NCBI RefSeq assembly: GCF_001427795.1
Contig: NZ_LMHJ01000001.1
Coordinates: forward strand, 2,443,664-2,507,663
Source: Nocardioides sp. Root682
Lineage (GTDB): Bacteria > Actinomycetota > Actinomycetes > Propionibacteriales > Nocardioidaceae
Direction of reading: 5' to 3'
Length of the DNA stretch: 64,000 bases
Position 1 is the first letter of the stretch. The number at the start of each line of letters is the position of its first letter. Shown piece by piece: positions 7,812-17,019 of this stretch. Under the pieces are notes generated by a model, which was given only the letters and a program-made list of their open reading frames with translations, did not search any database and had not been told where the DNA came from. A program made the translations under genes and the position numbers.

Positions 7812-8549
7812 GTGGGGGGACTGCAGCGTTTCGAGCAACGGCTCGAACAGGCGATCTCCGGCGCGTTCGCGCGCACCTTCCGGAGCGCCGTCCAGCCGGT
7901 CGAGATCGCGGCCGCTCTCCAGCGCGAGCTGGACAACAAGGCGCAGGTGCTCTCGCGGCATCGTCGACTGGTGCCCAACAGCTTCGCCGTCGAGCTCTCG
8001 ACGGGTGACCTGGACCGGCTCGGACCCTATGACGCGGCGCTGGAGACCGAGCTCGTCGAGCAGCTGACCGAGCACGCCGAGCTGCAGTCCTATGTCTTCC
8101 CCGGGCCGATCCGGATCGTCTTCGAGGCAGCCGACGACCTCGGCACCGGGCGGTTCCGGGTGCGCAGCCAGGCCGAGGCGTCCGTCACCGGACAGGCCCG
8201 GCGCGGCGGCGGCCAGCGCACCCGCGCGGTCATCGAGGTCAACGGCACCCAGCACGCGCTGCAGGCGCCGGGCCTGGTGGTCGGCCGCGGCAGCGAGGCC
8301 GACATCCGGATCAACGACCCCGGCGTGAGTCGGCGTCACGCGGAGTTCCTGATCACCACCCAGTCCGGGGACGGCTTCGCGCCGGGTGAGGGACCGGTGC
8401 ACATCGAGGTCCACGACATGGGCTCCACCAACGGCATCCGGGTCGACGGCCAGAAGGTCGCCCGCTCCGCGCTGCGCGACGGCTCCCGCGTCCAGATCGG
8501 CCACACGTCGCTCGTACTTCGACTGCTCGAGGAGGCGGCCGATGTCTGA
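7812..8549 (+). CDS. fhaA: FHA-domain protein FhaA with DUF3662 N-terminal domain
   Basis: 245 residues. Residues 1-115 are the DUF3662 domain typical of FhaA (GLQRFEQRLEQAISGAFART at the start). Residues 135-243 are a forkhead-associated domain with the phosphothreonine-binding GRGSEADIRI, SRRHAEF and GSTNGIRVDG motifs. FhaA reads phosphothreonines made by PknA/PknB; in mycobacteria it binds the phosphorylated pseudokinase partner of MurJ, thereby limiting peptidoglycan synthesis. Starts at GTG after GAAGGGAGGG. First gene of a seven-gene operon; its last 8 bp overlap fhaB. Confidence 0.95.
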   Translation: MGGLQRFEQRLEQAISGAFARTFRSAVQPVEIAAALQRELDNKAQVLSRHRRLVPNSFAVELSTGDLDRLGPYDAALETELVEQLTEHAELQSYVFPGPIRIVFEAADDLGTGRFRVRSQAEASVTGQARRGGGQRTRAVIEVNGTQHALQAPGLVVGRGSEADIRINDPGVSRRHAEFLITTQSGDGFAPGEGPVHIEVHDMGSTNGIRVDGQKVARSALRDGSRVQIGHTSLVLRLLEEAADV

Positions 8550-9006
8550 GCTGACCCTGTTCCTGGTCCGGATCGCCTACCTGGCGATCCTGTGGATCTT
8601 CGTCCTCTCCGCGATCTCGGTGATCCGGTCCGACATGTTCGGTGCCCGGGTGCCCACGCCCGCCGGACCGGGCAAGCAGCCGAAGCCGCCGAAGGCACCC
8701 GCGCCGCGCCGTGGGCAGCCCAAGGAGGTCGCCGTCGTGCAGGGCGTCAACACCGGGATCGTGGCCGACCTCGCGAACGCGCCCGTCCTGATCGGTCGCG
8801 GCAACGACGCGGCCATCCGGCTCGACGACGACTACGTCTCCACCCGCCACGCACGGATCGTGTCCTCCGGCGGGCAGTGGTACGTCGAGGACCTCGGCTC
8901 CACCAACGGCACCTACATCGGCAGCCAGCGACTCACCCAACCCGTCCCCGTGGGCCTCGGCTCGCAGATCCGGATCGGAAAGACCATCGTGGAGCTGAGG
9001 AAGTAG
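8542..9006 (+). CDS. fhaB: FHA-domain membrane protein FhaB (FipA)
   Basis: 154 residues: an N-terminal membrane helix at about residues 5-28, a Pro/Lys-rich cytoplasmic linker, and a forkhead-associated domain at residues 75-152 with GRGNDAAIRL, STRHARI and GSTNGTYIG. It binds phosphothreonine on division and cell-wall proteins and is a known substrate of PknA/PknB in mycobacteria. ATG 8542 lies inside the end of fhaA and follows a perfect GAGGAGG ribosome-binding site there, indicating translational coupling. Its stop codon directly precedes the pstP ATG. Confidence 0.94.
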   Translation: MSELTLFLVRIAYLAILWIFVLSAISVIRSDMFGARVPTPAGPGKQPKPPKAPAPRRGQPKEVAVVQGVNTGIVADLANAPVLIGRGNDAAIRLDDDYVSTRHARIVSSGGQWYVEDLGSTNGTYIGSQRLTQPVPVGLGSQIRIGKTIVELRK

Positions 9007-10614
9007 ATGACCGAACCGACACCGCCGGACGGTCCCGAGACTCCCCTCCCGCCGCCCGCCGAGCCGATGCCCGCCGAGCCGATGCCCGCCGAGCCGCCGC
9101 CCGCCGAGCCCACCAGCGACCGGCCGGTCGACCCGGACCCCATCGCGGGCCCGACCGTCGAGTCCGACACCGTGCTCCCCGCGATCCCGGTCGACACCGT
9201 CGACGCCCCGGTTCGCGCCCCGCGCCCCGCCCTGGCCTTCAGCTTCCACGCCGTCTCCGACGTGGGCCGGGTGCGCAAGGACAACCAGGACTCCGGGTAC
9301 GCCGGCCCGTGGCTGCTCGCCGTGTGCGACGGCGTCGGCGGCGCCGCCCGCGGCGACATCGCGTCCAGCACGGCCGTCAACGAGCTGCGCCAGCTGGACG
9401 AGGCACCGGGTTCGGTCGACCTGATCGACCGGATCAACGACGGCCTGAACGAGGCCCACGTCTCCATCGGCGCCCAGGTCGACCACGACGCCTCCCTCAG
9501 TGGCACGAGCACGACGGCCACCGTCGGGCTCTTCGACGGGTCGCGGCTCGCGCTCGGCCACGTCGGCGACTCGCGCGCCTACCTCTACCGGGACGGCGAG
9601 CTGTCGCAGCTCACCAACGACCACACCTTCGTCCAGAGCCTGATCGACGAGGGCCGGATCACCGAGGAGGAGGCGCGGGTCCACCCGCACCGCAACCTCA
9701 TCCTCAAGGCCCTCGACGGCCTGCACGACGTCGAGCCGGACCTGTTCTCGATCGAGCTGGTCGCCGGCGACCGGCTGTTCTTCTGCAGCGACGGCGCCTG
9801 CGGCGTCCTCGACGACCGCCGGATCACCGAGATCCTCGCCGACGGGACTCCCGAGTTCTCCGCGGTCGAGATGGTGCGCGCCAGCCTCGAGGCCGGCAGC
9901 TCCGACAACGTGACCTGCGTGGTCGCCGACGTCCATCTCGCGCCCGACCCGGATGCCACTGCCGTCGTACCCCCGGAGCCGCAGATCGTCGGCGCCGCCG
10001 CCGACCTGAAGCAGCGGCGCCCACGGGCGCTGTTCCGTGGACACCGCTCCGGCGACACCGGCGAGCTCGAGCCGATCGACGAGGAGATCCCGGCCGGCGT
10101 CGACTACGCCATCCGCGCCGACCCGCCGCCGGACCCCGAGGCGGTCCGCTACGCCCTCCAGCCTCCGCCCCGGTTCACCTGGGCACGCCGCCTGCTCGCG
10201 CTGGCCGTGCTGCTCGGCCTGGTCTGGGTGGTCCTCGGTACGGCGTACTGGTGGAGCCAGCGGCAGTACTACATCGGCGAGCAGGAGGGCGAGGTCGTGC
10301 TGTTCCAGGGCGTCGACGTCCCTGGCCTCTCCGACGTCGTGTGGTCCCCGGGCCTGTCCTTCGAGGACCTCAGCCAGGCCGACCAGAGCGCCGTCGACGG
10401 CCGGTTGAACTACGACAACTACGAGGAGGCCGTGAAGAAGCTGCGCCAGCTCGCGGACCACCCGGACCAGACGCCGACCGACGACCCGACCGACCAGCCG
10501 ACCGACCAGCCGACCGAGGAGCCCTCCGCCACGCCCCCGACGACGTCCACGACCAGTCCTGCGCCGTCCTCCGGCGAGGCGAGCGACTTCGGCGACCCGG
10601 CCGACGGCTCCTGA
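9007..10614 (+). CDS. pstP: PP2C-type Ser/Thr protein phosphatase PstP
   Basis: 535 residues. The catalytic PP2C domain (about 77-320) keeps the metal-binding motifs KDNQD, CDGVGG, GHVGDSRAY and SDNVT. A membrane helix near 395-415 is followed by a Ser/Thr/Pro/Asp-rich extracellular tail of about 120 residues with repeats of TDQP. It removes phosphates placed by PknA and PknB. An unusual N-terminal extension of about 75 residues is Pro-rich and contains repeated PAEPM units encoded by a 15-bp tandem repeat near 9061-9105. The start is unambiguous because it abuts the fhaB stop codon. Confidence 0.95.
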   Translation: MTEPTPPDGPETPLPPPAEPMPAEPMPAEPPPAEPTSDRPVDPDPIAGPTVESDTVLPAIPVDTVDAPVRAPRPALAFSFHAVSDVGRVRKDNQDSGYAGPWLLAVCDGVGGAARGDIASSTAVNELRQLDEAPGSVDLIDRINDGLNEAHVSIGAQVDHDASLSGTSTTATVGLFDGSRLALGHVGDSRAYLYRDGELSQLTNDHTFVQSLIDEGRITEEEARVHPHRNLILKALDGLHDVEPDLFSIELVAGDRLFFCSDGACGVLDDRRITEILADGTPEFSAVEMVRASLEAGSSDNVTCVVADVHLAPDPDATAVVPPEPQIVGAAADLKQRRPRALFRGHRSGDTGELEPIDEEIPAGVDYAIRADPPPDPEAVRYALQPPPRFTWARRLLALAVLLGLVWVVLGTAYWWSQRQYYIGEQEGEVVLFQGVDVPGLSDVVWSPGLSFEDLSQADQSAVDGRLNYDNYEEAVKKLRQLADHPDQTPTDDPTDQPTDQPTEEPSATPPTTSTTSPAPSSGEASDFGDPADGS

Positions 10615-10647
10615 GCGCGCCACGACGGCACGGACGGCGACACTGAC

Positions 10648-12033
10648 ATGGCCACCAACTCAGCCCTGATGGGCTTCGTCCACCGCAGGCGGCGGGGCGC
10701 GGAGCTCTTCTTGCTGATCCTCGCGCTGCTCGTCGGCGTCGGCGCGTACGCCGCGGTCGGGCTCGGCGTCGACGGTGAGGTGCCGACCAACCTGATCGGG
10801 TACGGCGGCTGGCTGACCCTGCTCGTCGTCGCCGCCCACGTCGCCGTCCGCCGGGTCGCGCCGTACGCCGACCCGGTGCTGCTGCCTGTCGTGGCAGCCC
10901 TCAACGGCCTGGGCCTGGCGATCATCCACCGCCTCGACCTGGCCAGGGAGACCGGACTGGCCAGCCAGCAGCTGACCTGGATGACGCTGGGCGTCGTGCT
11001 GTTCATCGGCACCCTGGTGGTGCTGCCCGACCACCGCCTGCTCGCCCGCTTCACCTACACGTCGGGCCTGGCCGCGATCGCGCTGCTGATCCTTCCGATG
11101 CTGCCGGTGCTCGGCACCGAGATCAACGGTGCCCGGATCTGGATCTCCGTGGGCCCGTTCAGCTTCCAGCCGGGCGAGATCGCGAAGCTGCTGCTCGTCG
11201 TCACCTTCGCCGGGTACCTCGTGGTCCACCGCGACGCGCTGGCACTGGCCGGGCGTCGCGTCCTGTTCCTGGACCTGCCCCGCGGCCGCGACCTCGGACC
11301 GATCCTGATGATGTGGGTGGTCAGCCTCGGCATCCTGATCCTGCAGCGCGACCTCGGCTCCAGCCTGCTGTTCTTCGGCCTCTTCCTGGTGATGCTGTAC
11401 GTCGCCACCGAGCGCCCGGGCTGGATCGTGGTCGGCGGGCTGATGTTCTTCAGCGGTGCGGCCGTTGCGGTCAAGATCTTCTCCCACGTGCAGAACCGCG
11501 TCGACATCTGGCTCGACCCGTTCGCCGACCCGAGCGGCAGCGGCTACCAGCTGGTCCAGGCCCTCTACGGCTTCGCGTGGGGCGGCCTGATCGGCCGCGG
11601 CCTCGGTGAGGGCATGCCCGAGCGGGTGCCGTACGCCGAGTCCGACTTCATCCTCGCCGCGATCGGCGAGGAGCTCGGTCTGACCGCGGTGATGGCCGTG
11701 CTGCTCCTCTACGGACTCGTGGTCGAGCGGGCGCTGCGTGCCGCGCTGATCTCGCGCGACGGCTTCGGCAAGCTGGTCGCCACCGGACTCGCGGCGGTGT
11801 TCGCGCTGCAGATCTTCGTGGTCATCGGCGGCGTCACGCGGCTGATCCCGCTGACCGGCCTGACCACACCCTTCCTGTCGTACGGCGGCTCGTCCCTGGT
11901 GGCCAACTGGGTCATCATCGCGATCCTGCTGCGGATCTCGGACCAGGCCAGGCGGCCGGTCCCGGACCTCAACGAGCAGCAGGACGATCCCGACGAGCAG
12001 CAGACCCAGATCGTGAAGGTGGTGCCGTCATGA
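10648..12033 (+). CDS. rodA: SEDS-family peptidoglycan glycosyltransferase RodA
   Basis: 461 residues with about ten hydrophobic spans and SEDS-family signatures such as QRDLGSSLLFFGLF and, near the end, LIPLTGLTTPFLSYGGSS. Members of this family polymerise lipid II into glycan strands together with a class B penicillin-binding protein, here the next gene, pbpA, which it overlaps by 4 bp (ATGA). Position between pstP and pbpA identifies it as the RodA of the elongation operon rather than FtsW. The C-terminal tail is short, acidic and cytoplasmic. Confidence 0.94.
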   Translation: MATNSALMGFVHRRRRGAELFLLILALLVGVGAYAAVGLGVDGEVPTNLIGYGGWLTLLVVAAHVAVRRVAPYADPVLLPVVAALNGLGLAIIHRLDLARETGLASQQLTWMTLGVVLFIGTLVVLPDHRLLARFTYTSGLAAIALLILPMLPVLGTEINGARIWISVGPFSFQPGEIAKLLLVVTFAGYLVVHRDALALAGRRVLFLDLPRGRDLGPILMMWVVSLGILILQRDLGSSLLFFGLFLVMLYVATERPGWIVVGGLMFFSGAAVAVKIFSHVQNRVDIWLDPFADPSGSGYQLVQALYGFAWGGLIGRGLGEGMPERVPYAESDFILAAIGEELGLTAVMAVLLLYGLVVERALRAALISRDGFGKLVATGLAAVFALQIFVVIGGVTRLIPLTGLTTPFLSYGGSSLVANWVIIAILLRISDQARRPVPDLNEQQDDPDEQQTQIVKVVPS

Positions 12034-13541
12034 ACAAGCCGATTCGTGCCGTCTCGATCTTCTGCATGTTCCTGTTCCTCGCCCTCATGGCGAACGTGAC
12101 GTTCCTGCAGTTCTGGCGCGCCGACGAGTACAACACCGACCCGAAGAACTCCCGGGTCGCGGCCGCGGCGTTCAGCCGAGAGCGCGGCCTGATCCTGGTC
12201 GGCGAGGACCCGATCGCGCGCAGCGAACCGGTCGACGACCAGTACAAGTACCTCCGGGTCTACCCCGGGAAGCAGCTCTACGCACCGGTCACCGGCTACC
12301 TCCAGCTCGGCAGCCAGACCGGCATCGAGCGCAGCCAGAACGAAGTGCTCTCCGGCGAGGACCCGCGGCTGTTCGTCAACCGCCTCGTCGACCTGCTGAA
12401 GGGCGACACCAACCAGGGCGGCAACGTCCTGCTCACCCTCGACCCCGCCGCCCAGCGCGCGGCGTACACCGCGCTGCGCGACACCGTCGGTCCCGAGGGC
12501 GAGGGCGCGGTCGTGGCGATCGAGCCGAAGACCGGTCGGATCCTCGCGATGGTGTCCTTCCCGTCGTACGACCCGAACAAGCTGGCCTCCCACGACCGGG
12601 AGACCCGCGAGAAGGCGTACGACACGCTCGACGGCAACAAGCGTCAGCCGCTGCTGAACCGGGCCATCCAGACCCGGCTCTTCCCCGGGTCGACGTTCAA
12701 GGTGGTCACTGCCGCGGCGGCGATCGAGAACGGGGTCTACGACGCCGACGACGACGTGCCTGCGGGCGCGACCTGGCAGGCGCCCGGCACGTCCGGCTCG
12801 CAGAACGTGATCGACAACGAGGGCCGCGCCGGCTGCAACCCGGCGAAAATCTCCTTCTCGGCAGCGATGGAGAACTCCTGCAACACGGCCTTCGCGAAGA
12901 TGGCCGTCGAGGTCGGACCGGAGAAGCTGCGTGAGCAGGCCGAGAAGTTCGGCTTCAACAGCGACTACCTGCTGGACCTCGGACCGCAGGCCCGGTCGGT
13001 GTTCCCCGAGGAGGTCGTCGACACGATCGACGACGTCCAGCAGGACCCGCGCGAGCTCAACGACGCGGAGACCGCACGCTCCGGCTTCGGCCAGTTCTCG
13101 GTCCAGTCGACGCCCCTGCAGATGGCGATGGTGGTCTCCGCGATCGCCAACCGGGGCGCGCTGATGCGGCCCTACCTCGTCGACGAGGTGCAGACCGCGA
13201 CCTTCGACGTGCTGGAGACGACCGAGCCGGAGACGCTCCGCGACGCGATCTCACCCCAGACCGCCGACCAGCTCACGGACCTGCTGGTCGCGACCGTCGA
13301 CGACGGCACCGCCTCGCCCGCGGCGATCGACGGCGTCAGCGTCGCCGGCAAGACCGGTACGGCGCAGCGCGGCGTCGAGGGCAAGGCGCCGTACGGATGG
13401 TTCGTGTCGTTCGCCCCGGCCGACGACGCCCAGGTCGCCGTGGCCGTGATGATCCAGGAAGCACCAGGCAAGGAGATCGCGGGCGGCCAGCTCGGCGGCC
13501 CGATCGCAAAGGCAGTGATGGAAGCGGTGTTGAACAAGTGA
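12030..13541 (+). CDS. pbpA: Class B penicillin-binding protein PbpA (transpeptidase)
   Basis: 503 residues: membrane anchor at 7-25, a dimerisation/pedestal region, and a transpeptidase domain with active-site S221-T-F-K224, S283-C-N285 and K441-T-G. It crosslinks peptidoglycan stem peptides outside the membrane, paired with RodA. The start overlaps the rodA stop and the end overlaps the pknA GTG start by 4 bp, so translation is coupled through the operon. Length and motif order are normal for the family. Confidence 0.95.
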   Translation: MNKPIRAVSIFCMFLFLALMANVTFLQFWRADEYNTDPKNSRVAAAAFSRERGLILVGEDPIARSEPVDDQYKYLRVYPGKQLYAPVTGYLQLGSQTGIERSQNEVLSGEDPRLFVNRLVDLLKGDTNQGGNVLLTLDPAAQRAAYTALRDTVGPEGEGAVVAIEPKTGRILAMVSFPSYDPNKLASHDRETREKAYDTLDGNKRQPLLNRAIQTRLFPGSTFKVVTAAAAIENGVYDADDDVPAGATWQAPGTSGSQNVIDNEGRAGCNPAKISFSAAMENSCNTAFAKMAVEVGPEKLREQAEKFGFNSDYLLDLGPQARSVFPEEVVDTIDDVQQDPRELNDAETARSGFGQFSVQSTPLQMAMVVSAIANRGALMRPYLVDEVQTATFDVLETTEPETLRDAISPQTADQLTDLLVATVDDGTASPAAIDGVSVAGKTGTAQRGVEGKAPYGWFVSFAPADDAQVAVAVMIQEAPGKEIAGGQLGGPIAKAVMEAVLNK

Positions 13542-15070
13542 ACTCCGAGCAGCGGCAGTACGCCGACCAGGCCGGGCGCTATCACCTCGACTCCGTGATC
13601 GCCACCGGCGGCATGGGCGTGGTCTGGCGGGGCACGGACACGCGCCTGAACCGTTCGGTCGCGGTGAAGGTGCTCAAGCCCGAGTACGCCGACGACCCGA
13701 TGTTCCGCACCCGTTTCGAGGCCGAGGCGCGCAGTGCCGCGGCCCTGCACCACCCGGGCATCGCCGGGGTCTACGACTACGGCGCCAGCGAGGTCGGCGG
13801 CTCCCTGCCGCCGTACCTGGTGATGGAGCTGGTCGACGGCCAGCCGCTCTCGAGCCTGCTCGCGACCGCGCGCGGCAACAACCGCACGCTCGACACCGCC
13901 GTGGTGCAGGACCTCGTCGCCCAGACCGGCGAGGCGCTCGCCGTGGCGCACCGCGCCGGGATCGTGCACCGTGACGTGAAGCCCGCGAACCTGCTGGTCA
14001 CCGCCGATCGCCGGGTCAAGATCACCGACTTCGGCATCGCGCGCGCGGCCGACGCGGTCGCGCTCACCCGCACCGGTTCGGTGATGGGCACGCCGCAGTA
14101 CCTCAGCCCGGAGCAGGCCCGCGGCAACGCGTCGACGCCTGCCTCCGACGTCTACTCCCTCGGTGTCGTGGCCTTCGAGTGCCTGACCGGGCGCCGTCCG
14201 TTCGACGCCGAGACCCCCGTCGCGACCGCGCTGGCGCACCTCCAGCAGCCCGTCCCCTCGCTGCCGTCGACGGTGCCGCCGGCCCTGGCGGCCGTCGTCA
14301 CGCGCGCCCTCGCCAAGGAGCCGGCCGACCGGTACCCCGACGGTGCGGCGTTCGCCGCCGCCGTACGCGGGGCCAGCCTCGACCCGTCAGCAGCAGGGGC
14401 AGTGCCGCCGACCCCGGCCGAGGGTTCGACCCAGGTCCTCCCGGCCACGCCCTCGCACCTCGCGGTCCCAGCGCCGATCCCGGTGCCGGCCGCCGTGCCC
14501 GGCCAGCCGATCCAGCGCCTCGACGCGCCGGGGGCGTACGCCGGCTCCCCGGAGGCCCAGCGCCAGGGGCGTTCTCCGTGGCCGGCCGCGATCGCGGTGA
14601 TCCTGCTCGTCATCGCCGCCGTGGTGGTCGCGGCGCTGCTGCTCGGTCGCGACGGTGACGACGACCCGGCCGCCGACGACACCACGTCCGAGGCGCGCAC
14701 CACGCCGACCACGGAGTCGTCGTCCAGCGAACCCACCGAGACGACCGAGACCACCGACGAGGCCGCCACGGTCCAGGTCGACGACACGCCGTACTCCTGC
14801 ACCCGCGACTACCGCGACGCCGTGGCCGACCTGCAGGACAAGGGCCTGCAGGTCACCTGGGAGCAGGACTCCGCCGTCAACGACGGGACCTGCCCCGCCG
14901 ACACCGTCGTGCGGTTCTCCACCAACGGCACCTTGAACGAGGGCGACCCGATCACCGTCTACTACTGGGGCCCGGTCGTGGAACCGACCGAGGAGACCAC
15001 CCCGACCGACGAGACCACCGACCCGACCGACCCGCTGAGCGACCTCACTGACGGAGGTGCGGACGGATGA
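13538..15070 (+). CDS. pknA: Ser/Thr protein kinase PknA with an extracellular PASTA-like domain
   Basis: 510 residues starting at a GTG that overlaps the pbpA stop. The kinase domain (about 12-275) has a Gly-loop ATGGMGVVWRG, catalytic Lys in AVKVL, HRDVKPANLL, DFGIA and SPEQ, so it should be active. A membrane helix at about 347-367 follows a Pro/Ala-rich linker. Outside the membrane, residues about 410-477 look like one PASTA unit with two cysteines, followed by a Thr/Asp-rich tail. Mycobacterial PknA has no such domain. The gene overlaps pknB by 4 bp. Confidence 0.92.
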   Translation: MNSEQRQYADQAGRYHLDSVIATGGMGVVWRGTDTRLNRSVAVKVLKPEYADDPMFRTRFEAEARSAAALHHPGIAGVYDYGASEVGGSLPPYLVMELVDGQPLSSLLATARGNNRTLDTAVVQDLVAQTGEALAVAHRAGIVHRDVKPANLLVTADRRVKITDFGIARAADAVALTRTGSVMGTPQYLSPEQARGNASTPASDVYSLGVVAFECLTGRRPFDAETPVATALAHLQQPVPSLPSTVPPALAAVVTRALAKEPADRYPDGAAFAAAVRGASLDPSAAGAVPPTPAEGSTQVLPATPSHLAVPAPIPVPAAVPGQPIQRLDAPGAYAGSPEAQRQGRSPWPAAIAVILLVIAAVVVAALLLGRDGDDDPAADDTTSEARTTPTTESSSSEPTETTETTDEAATVQVDDTPYSCTRDYRDAVADLQDKGLQVTWEQDSAVNDGTCPADTVVRFSTNGTLNEGDPITVYYWGPVVEPTEETTPTDETTDPTDPLSDLTDGGADG

Positions 15071-17019
15071 CCACTCCTCCGACGGAGCCCGGCTCGGGCG
15101 GTCCGACGGTCGGCGGCCGGTACGAGCTCGCCGAGCTCCTCGGCCGCGGCGGCATGGCGGAGGTCCGCAAGGGCACCGACACCCGGCTCGGCCGGGTCGT
15201 CGCCGTCAAGCGGCTGCGCACCGACCTCGCCAGCGACCCCACCTTCCAGGCGCGTTTCCGCAGGGAGGCGCAGTCCTCGGCCTCGCTGAACCACCCCTCG
15301 ATCGTGTCGGTCTACGACACCGGCGAGGAGCGCACCGTCGGCGGCGTCGACGACGGCGAGATCGTCCCCTACATCGTCATGGAGTACGTCGCCGGGCGCA
15401 CCCTGCGCGACATCCTGCGCGAGGGTCGCAAGATCCTGCCCGAGCGCGCCCTGGAGATCACCAGCGGTGTGCTGTCCGCGCTGGACTACAGCCACCGCGC
15501 GGGGATCATCCACCGCGACATCAAGCCCGGCAACGTGATGCTCACCCCGTCGGGCGACGTCAAGGTGATGGACTTCGGCATCGCCCGCGCGATGAGCGAC
15601 GCCCAGTCGTCGATGACCCAGACCGCCGCGGTCGTCGGTACGGCGCAGTACCTCTCCCCGGAGCAGGCGCGCGGCGAGACCGTCGACTCACGCTCCGACG
15701 TGTACTCCGCGGGCTGCCTGCTCTACGAGCTCCTCACCGGACGGCCGCCGTTCGTCGGCGACTCACCGGTGGCGGTGGCCTACCAGCACGTGCGGGAGCC
15801 CGCCGTACCCCCGTCAACGCACGAAGCCGACCTCACTCCGCAGATCGATGCGATCGTGATGAAGTCGCTCGCCAAGCGGGTCGAGGACCGCTACCAGTCG
15901 GCCGCCCAGATGCGCGCCGACATCGAGCGCTACCTCGCCGGCCGGCCGGTGCAGGCGGCCGTGAGCGACGGCACCACCGTGGTGCCCGTCGTCGGCGGGC
16001 CTGGGACCAGCGTGACCAACGCGACCGACGCACACCACGAGACCGCCGTCCGTTCGGCGGTGCCACCGGCGCGCGACGACGACCGGCGCAGCCGGGTGGC
16101 GCTGTGGGTGGTGCTCGGGATCGTCGTCCTGGCCCTCCTCGGAGCCGCCTTCTGGAGCCTGCCCAAGCTGTTCGACACGACGCCGCCCGACGTGAAGGTG
16201 CCCTCCGTGCTCGGCCTCGACAGCGACGTGGCGCGCGACCGGATCGGCGACGTCGGACTGGCCATCGACGACCGCTCCACCGAGTGCAGCGACGAGTACC
16301 CCGAGGGCGGCCAGGTCATCAAGCAGGACCCTCTGGGCGACCGCTACATCGAACCGAACGGGACGGTGTTCCTGACCCTGTCCACGGGGCCCTGCGACTT
16401 CCCGATCCCGTCGGTCACCGACCAGCCATACAAGGACGCCGTTCGCGACCTGCTCGGCGCCGGCATCCTGCGGGCGAACATCAAGAAGAACGAGACCGAC
16501 TGCAAGGACTCCGACGAGCCCGCGGGCACCGTCGTCACCCAGACCCCGGAGGCGGGGATGGCGATCGACACGTCCGCGATCGTCGAGCTGTGCGTCTCCG
16601 ACGGGCCGGCCAAGGTGCCGAACGTCGTGGGCCGCACGCAGGCGGCGGCAGAGAAGGCGATCCGCGACGCGGGGTTCATCCCCGTCGTCAACAACGCGGC
16701 GGCCGACGACGACAGCCAGCCCAAGGGCCGGATCACCCGACAGGACCCCATCGCGGGTGAGCCGCTGCGCCAGGGCGACCGCGTCGTCCTGTACGTGTCG
16801 ATCTACGAGAAGCCGGCAGCGCCCGTGGACACCGACGGCGACGGACTGTCGGACGCCGACGAGGCGACGGCCGGCACCAACCCCGCGGTGGCCGACAGCG
16901 ACCTCGACGGCGTCAGCGACGGTGCCGAGGTCGCCGCCGGCACCGATCCGCTCAACCCGCTGGACCCGCCGCCCGGCGGCGGGCCGGGAGCGGGACGGGC
17001 AGCACACCGAACCGGCTAA
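15067..17019 (+). CDS. pknB: Ser/Thr protein kinase PknB with PASTA domains and a calcium-binding-type tail
   Basis: 650 residues. Kinase domain about 19-285 with GRGGMAEVRKG, AVKRL, HRDIKPGNVM and DFGIA; membrane helix about 343-365; then three PASTA units (about 376-585) that bind muropeptides or lipid II. Two of the PASTA units contain paired cysteines. Residues about 588-637 add two acidic repeats of thrombospondin type 3 style (DTDGDGLSDADE and DSDLDGVSDGAE), an addition not found in textbook PknB proteins. PknB controls cell-wall synthesis and division by phosphorylating many targets. Its stop overlaps by 4 bp, tail to tail, with the DUF881 gene. Confidence 0.95.
   Translation: MTTPPTEPGSGGPTVGGRYELAELLGRGGMAEVRKGTDTRLGRVVAVKRLRTDLASDPTFQARFRREAQSSASLNHPSIVSVYDTGEERTVGGVDDGEIVPYIVMEYVAGRTLRDILREGRKILPERALEITSGVLSALDYSHRAGIIHRDIKPGNVMLTPSGDVKVMDFGIARAMSDAQSSMTQTAAVVGTAQYLSPEQARGETVDSRSDVYSAGCLLYELLTGRPPFVGDSPVAVAYQHVREPAVPPSTHEADLTPQIDAIVMKSLAKRVEDRYQSAAQMRADIERYLAGRPVQAAVSDGTTVVPVVGGPGTSVTNATDAHHETAVRSAVPPARDDDRRSRVALWVVLGIVVLALLGAAFWSLPKLFDTTPPDVKVPSVLGLDSDVARDRIGDVGLAIDDRSTECSDEYPEGGQVIKQDPLGDRYIEPNGTVFLTLSTGPCDFPIPSVTDQPYKDAVRDLLGAGILRANIKKNETDCKDSDEPAGTVVTQTPEAGMAIDTSAIVELCVSDGPAKVPNVVGRTQAAAEKAIRDAGFIPVVNNAAADDDSQPKGRITRQDPIAGEPLRQGDRVVLYVSIYEKPAAPVDTDGDGLSDADEATAGTNPAVADSDLDGVSDGAEVAAGTDPLNPLDPPPGGGPGAGRAAHRTG

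Noticed and set aside
8353..10623. Very long leftward frame opposite fhaA-fhaB-pstP
   Set aside because: Antisense shadow of high-GC coding DNA; the plus-strand proteins are certain and the minus translation has Val/Arg/Gly-rich composition with no domain.
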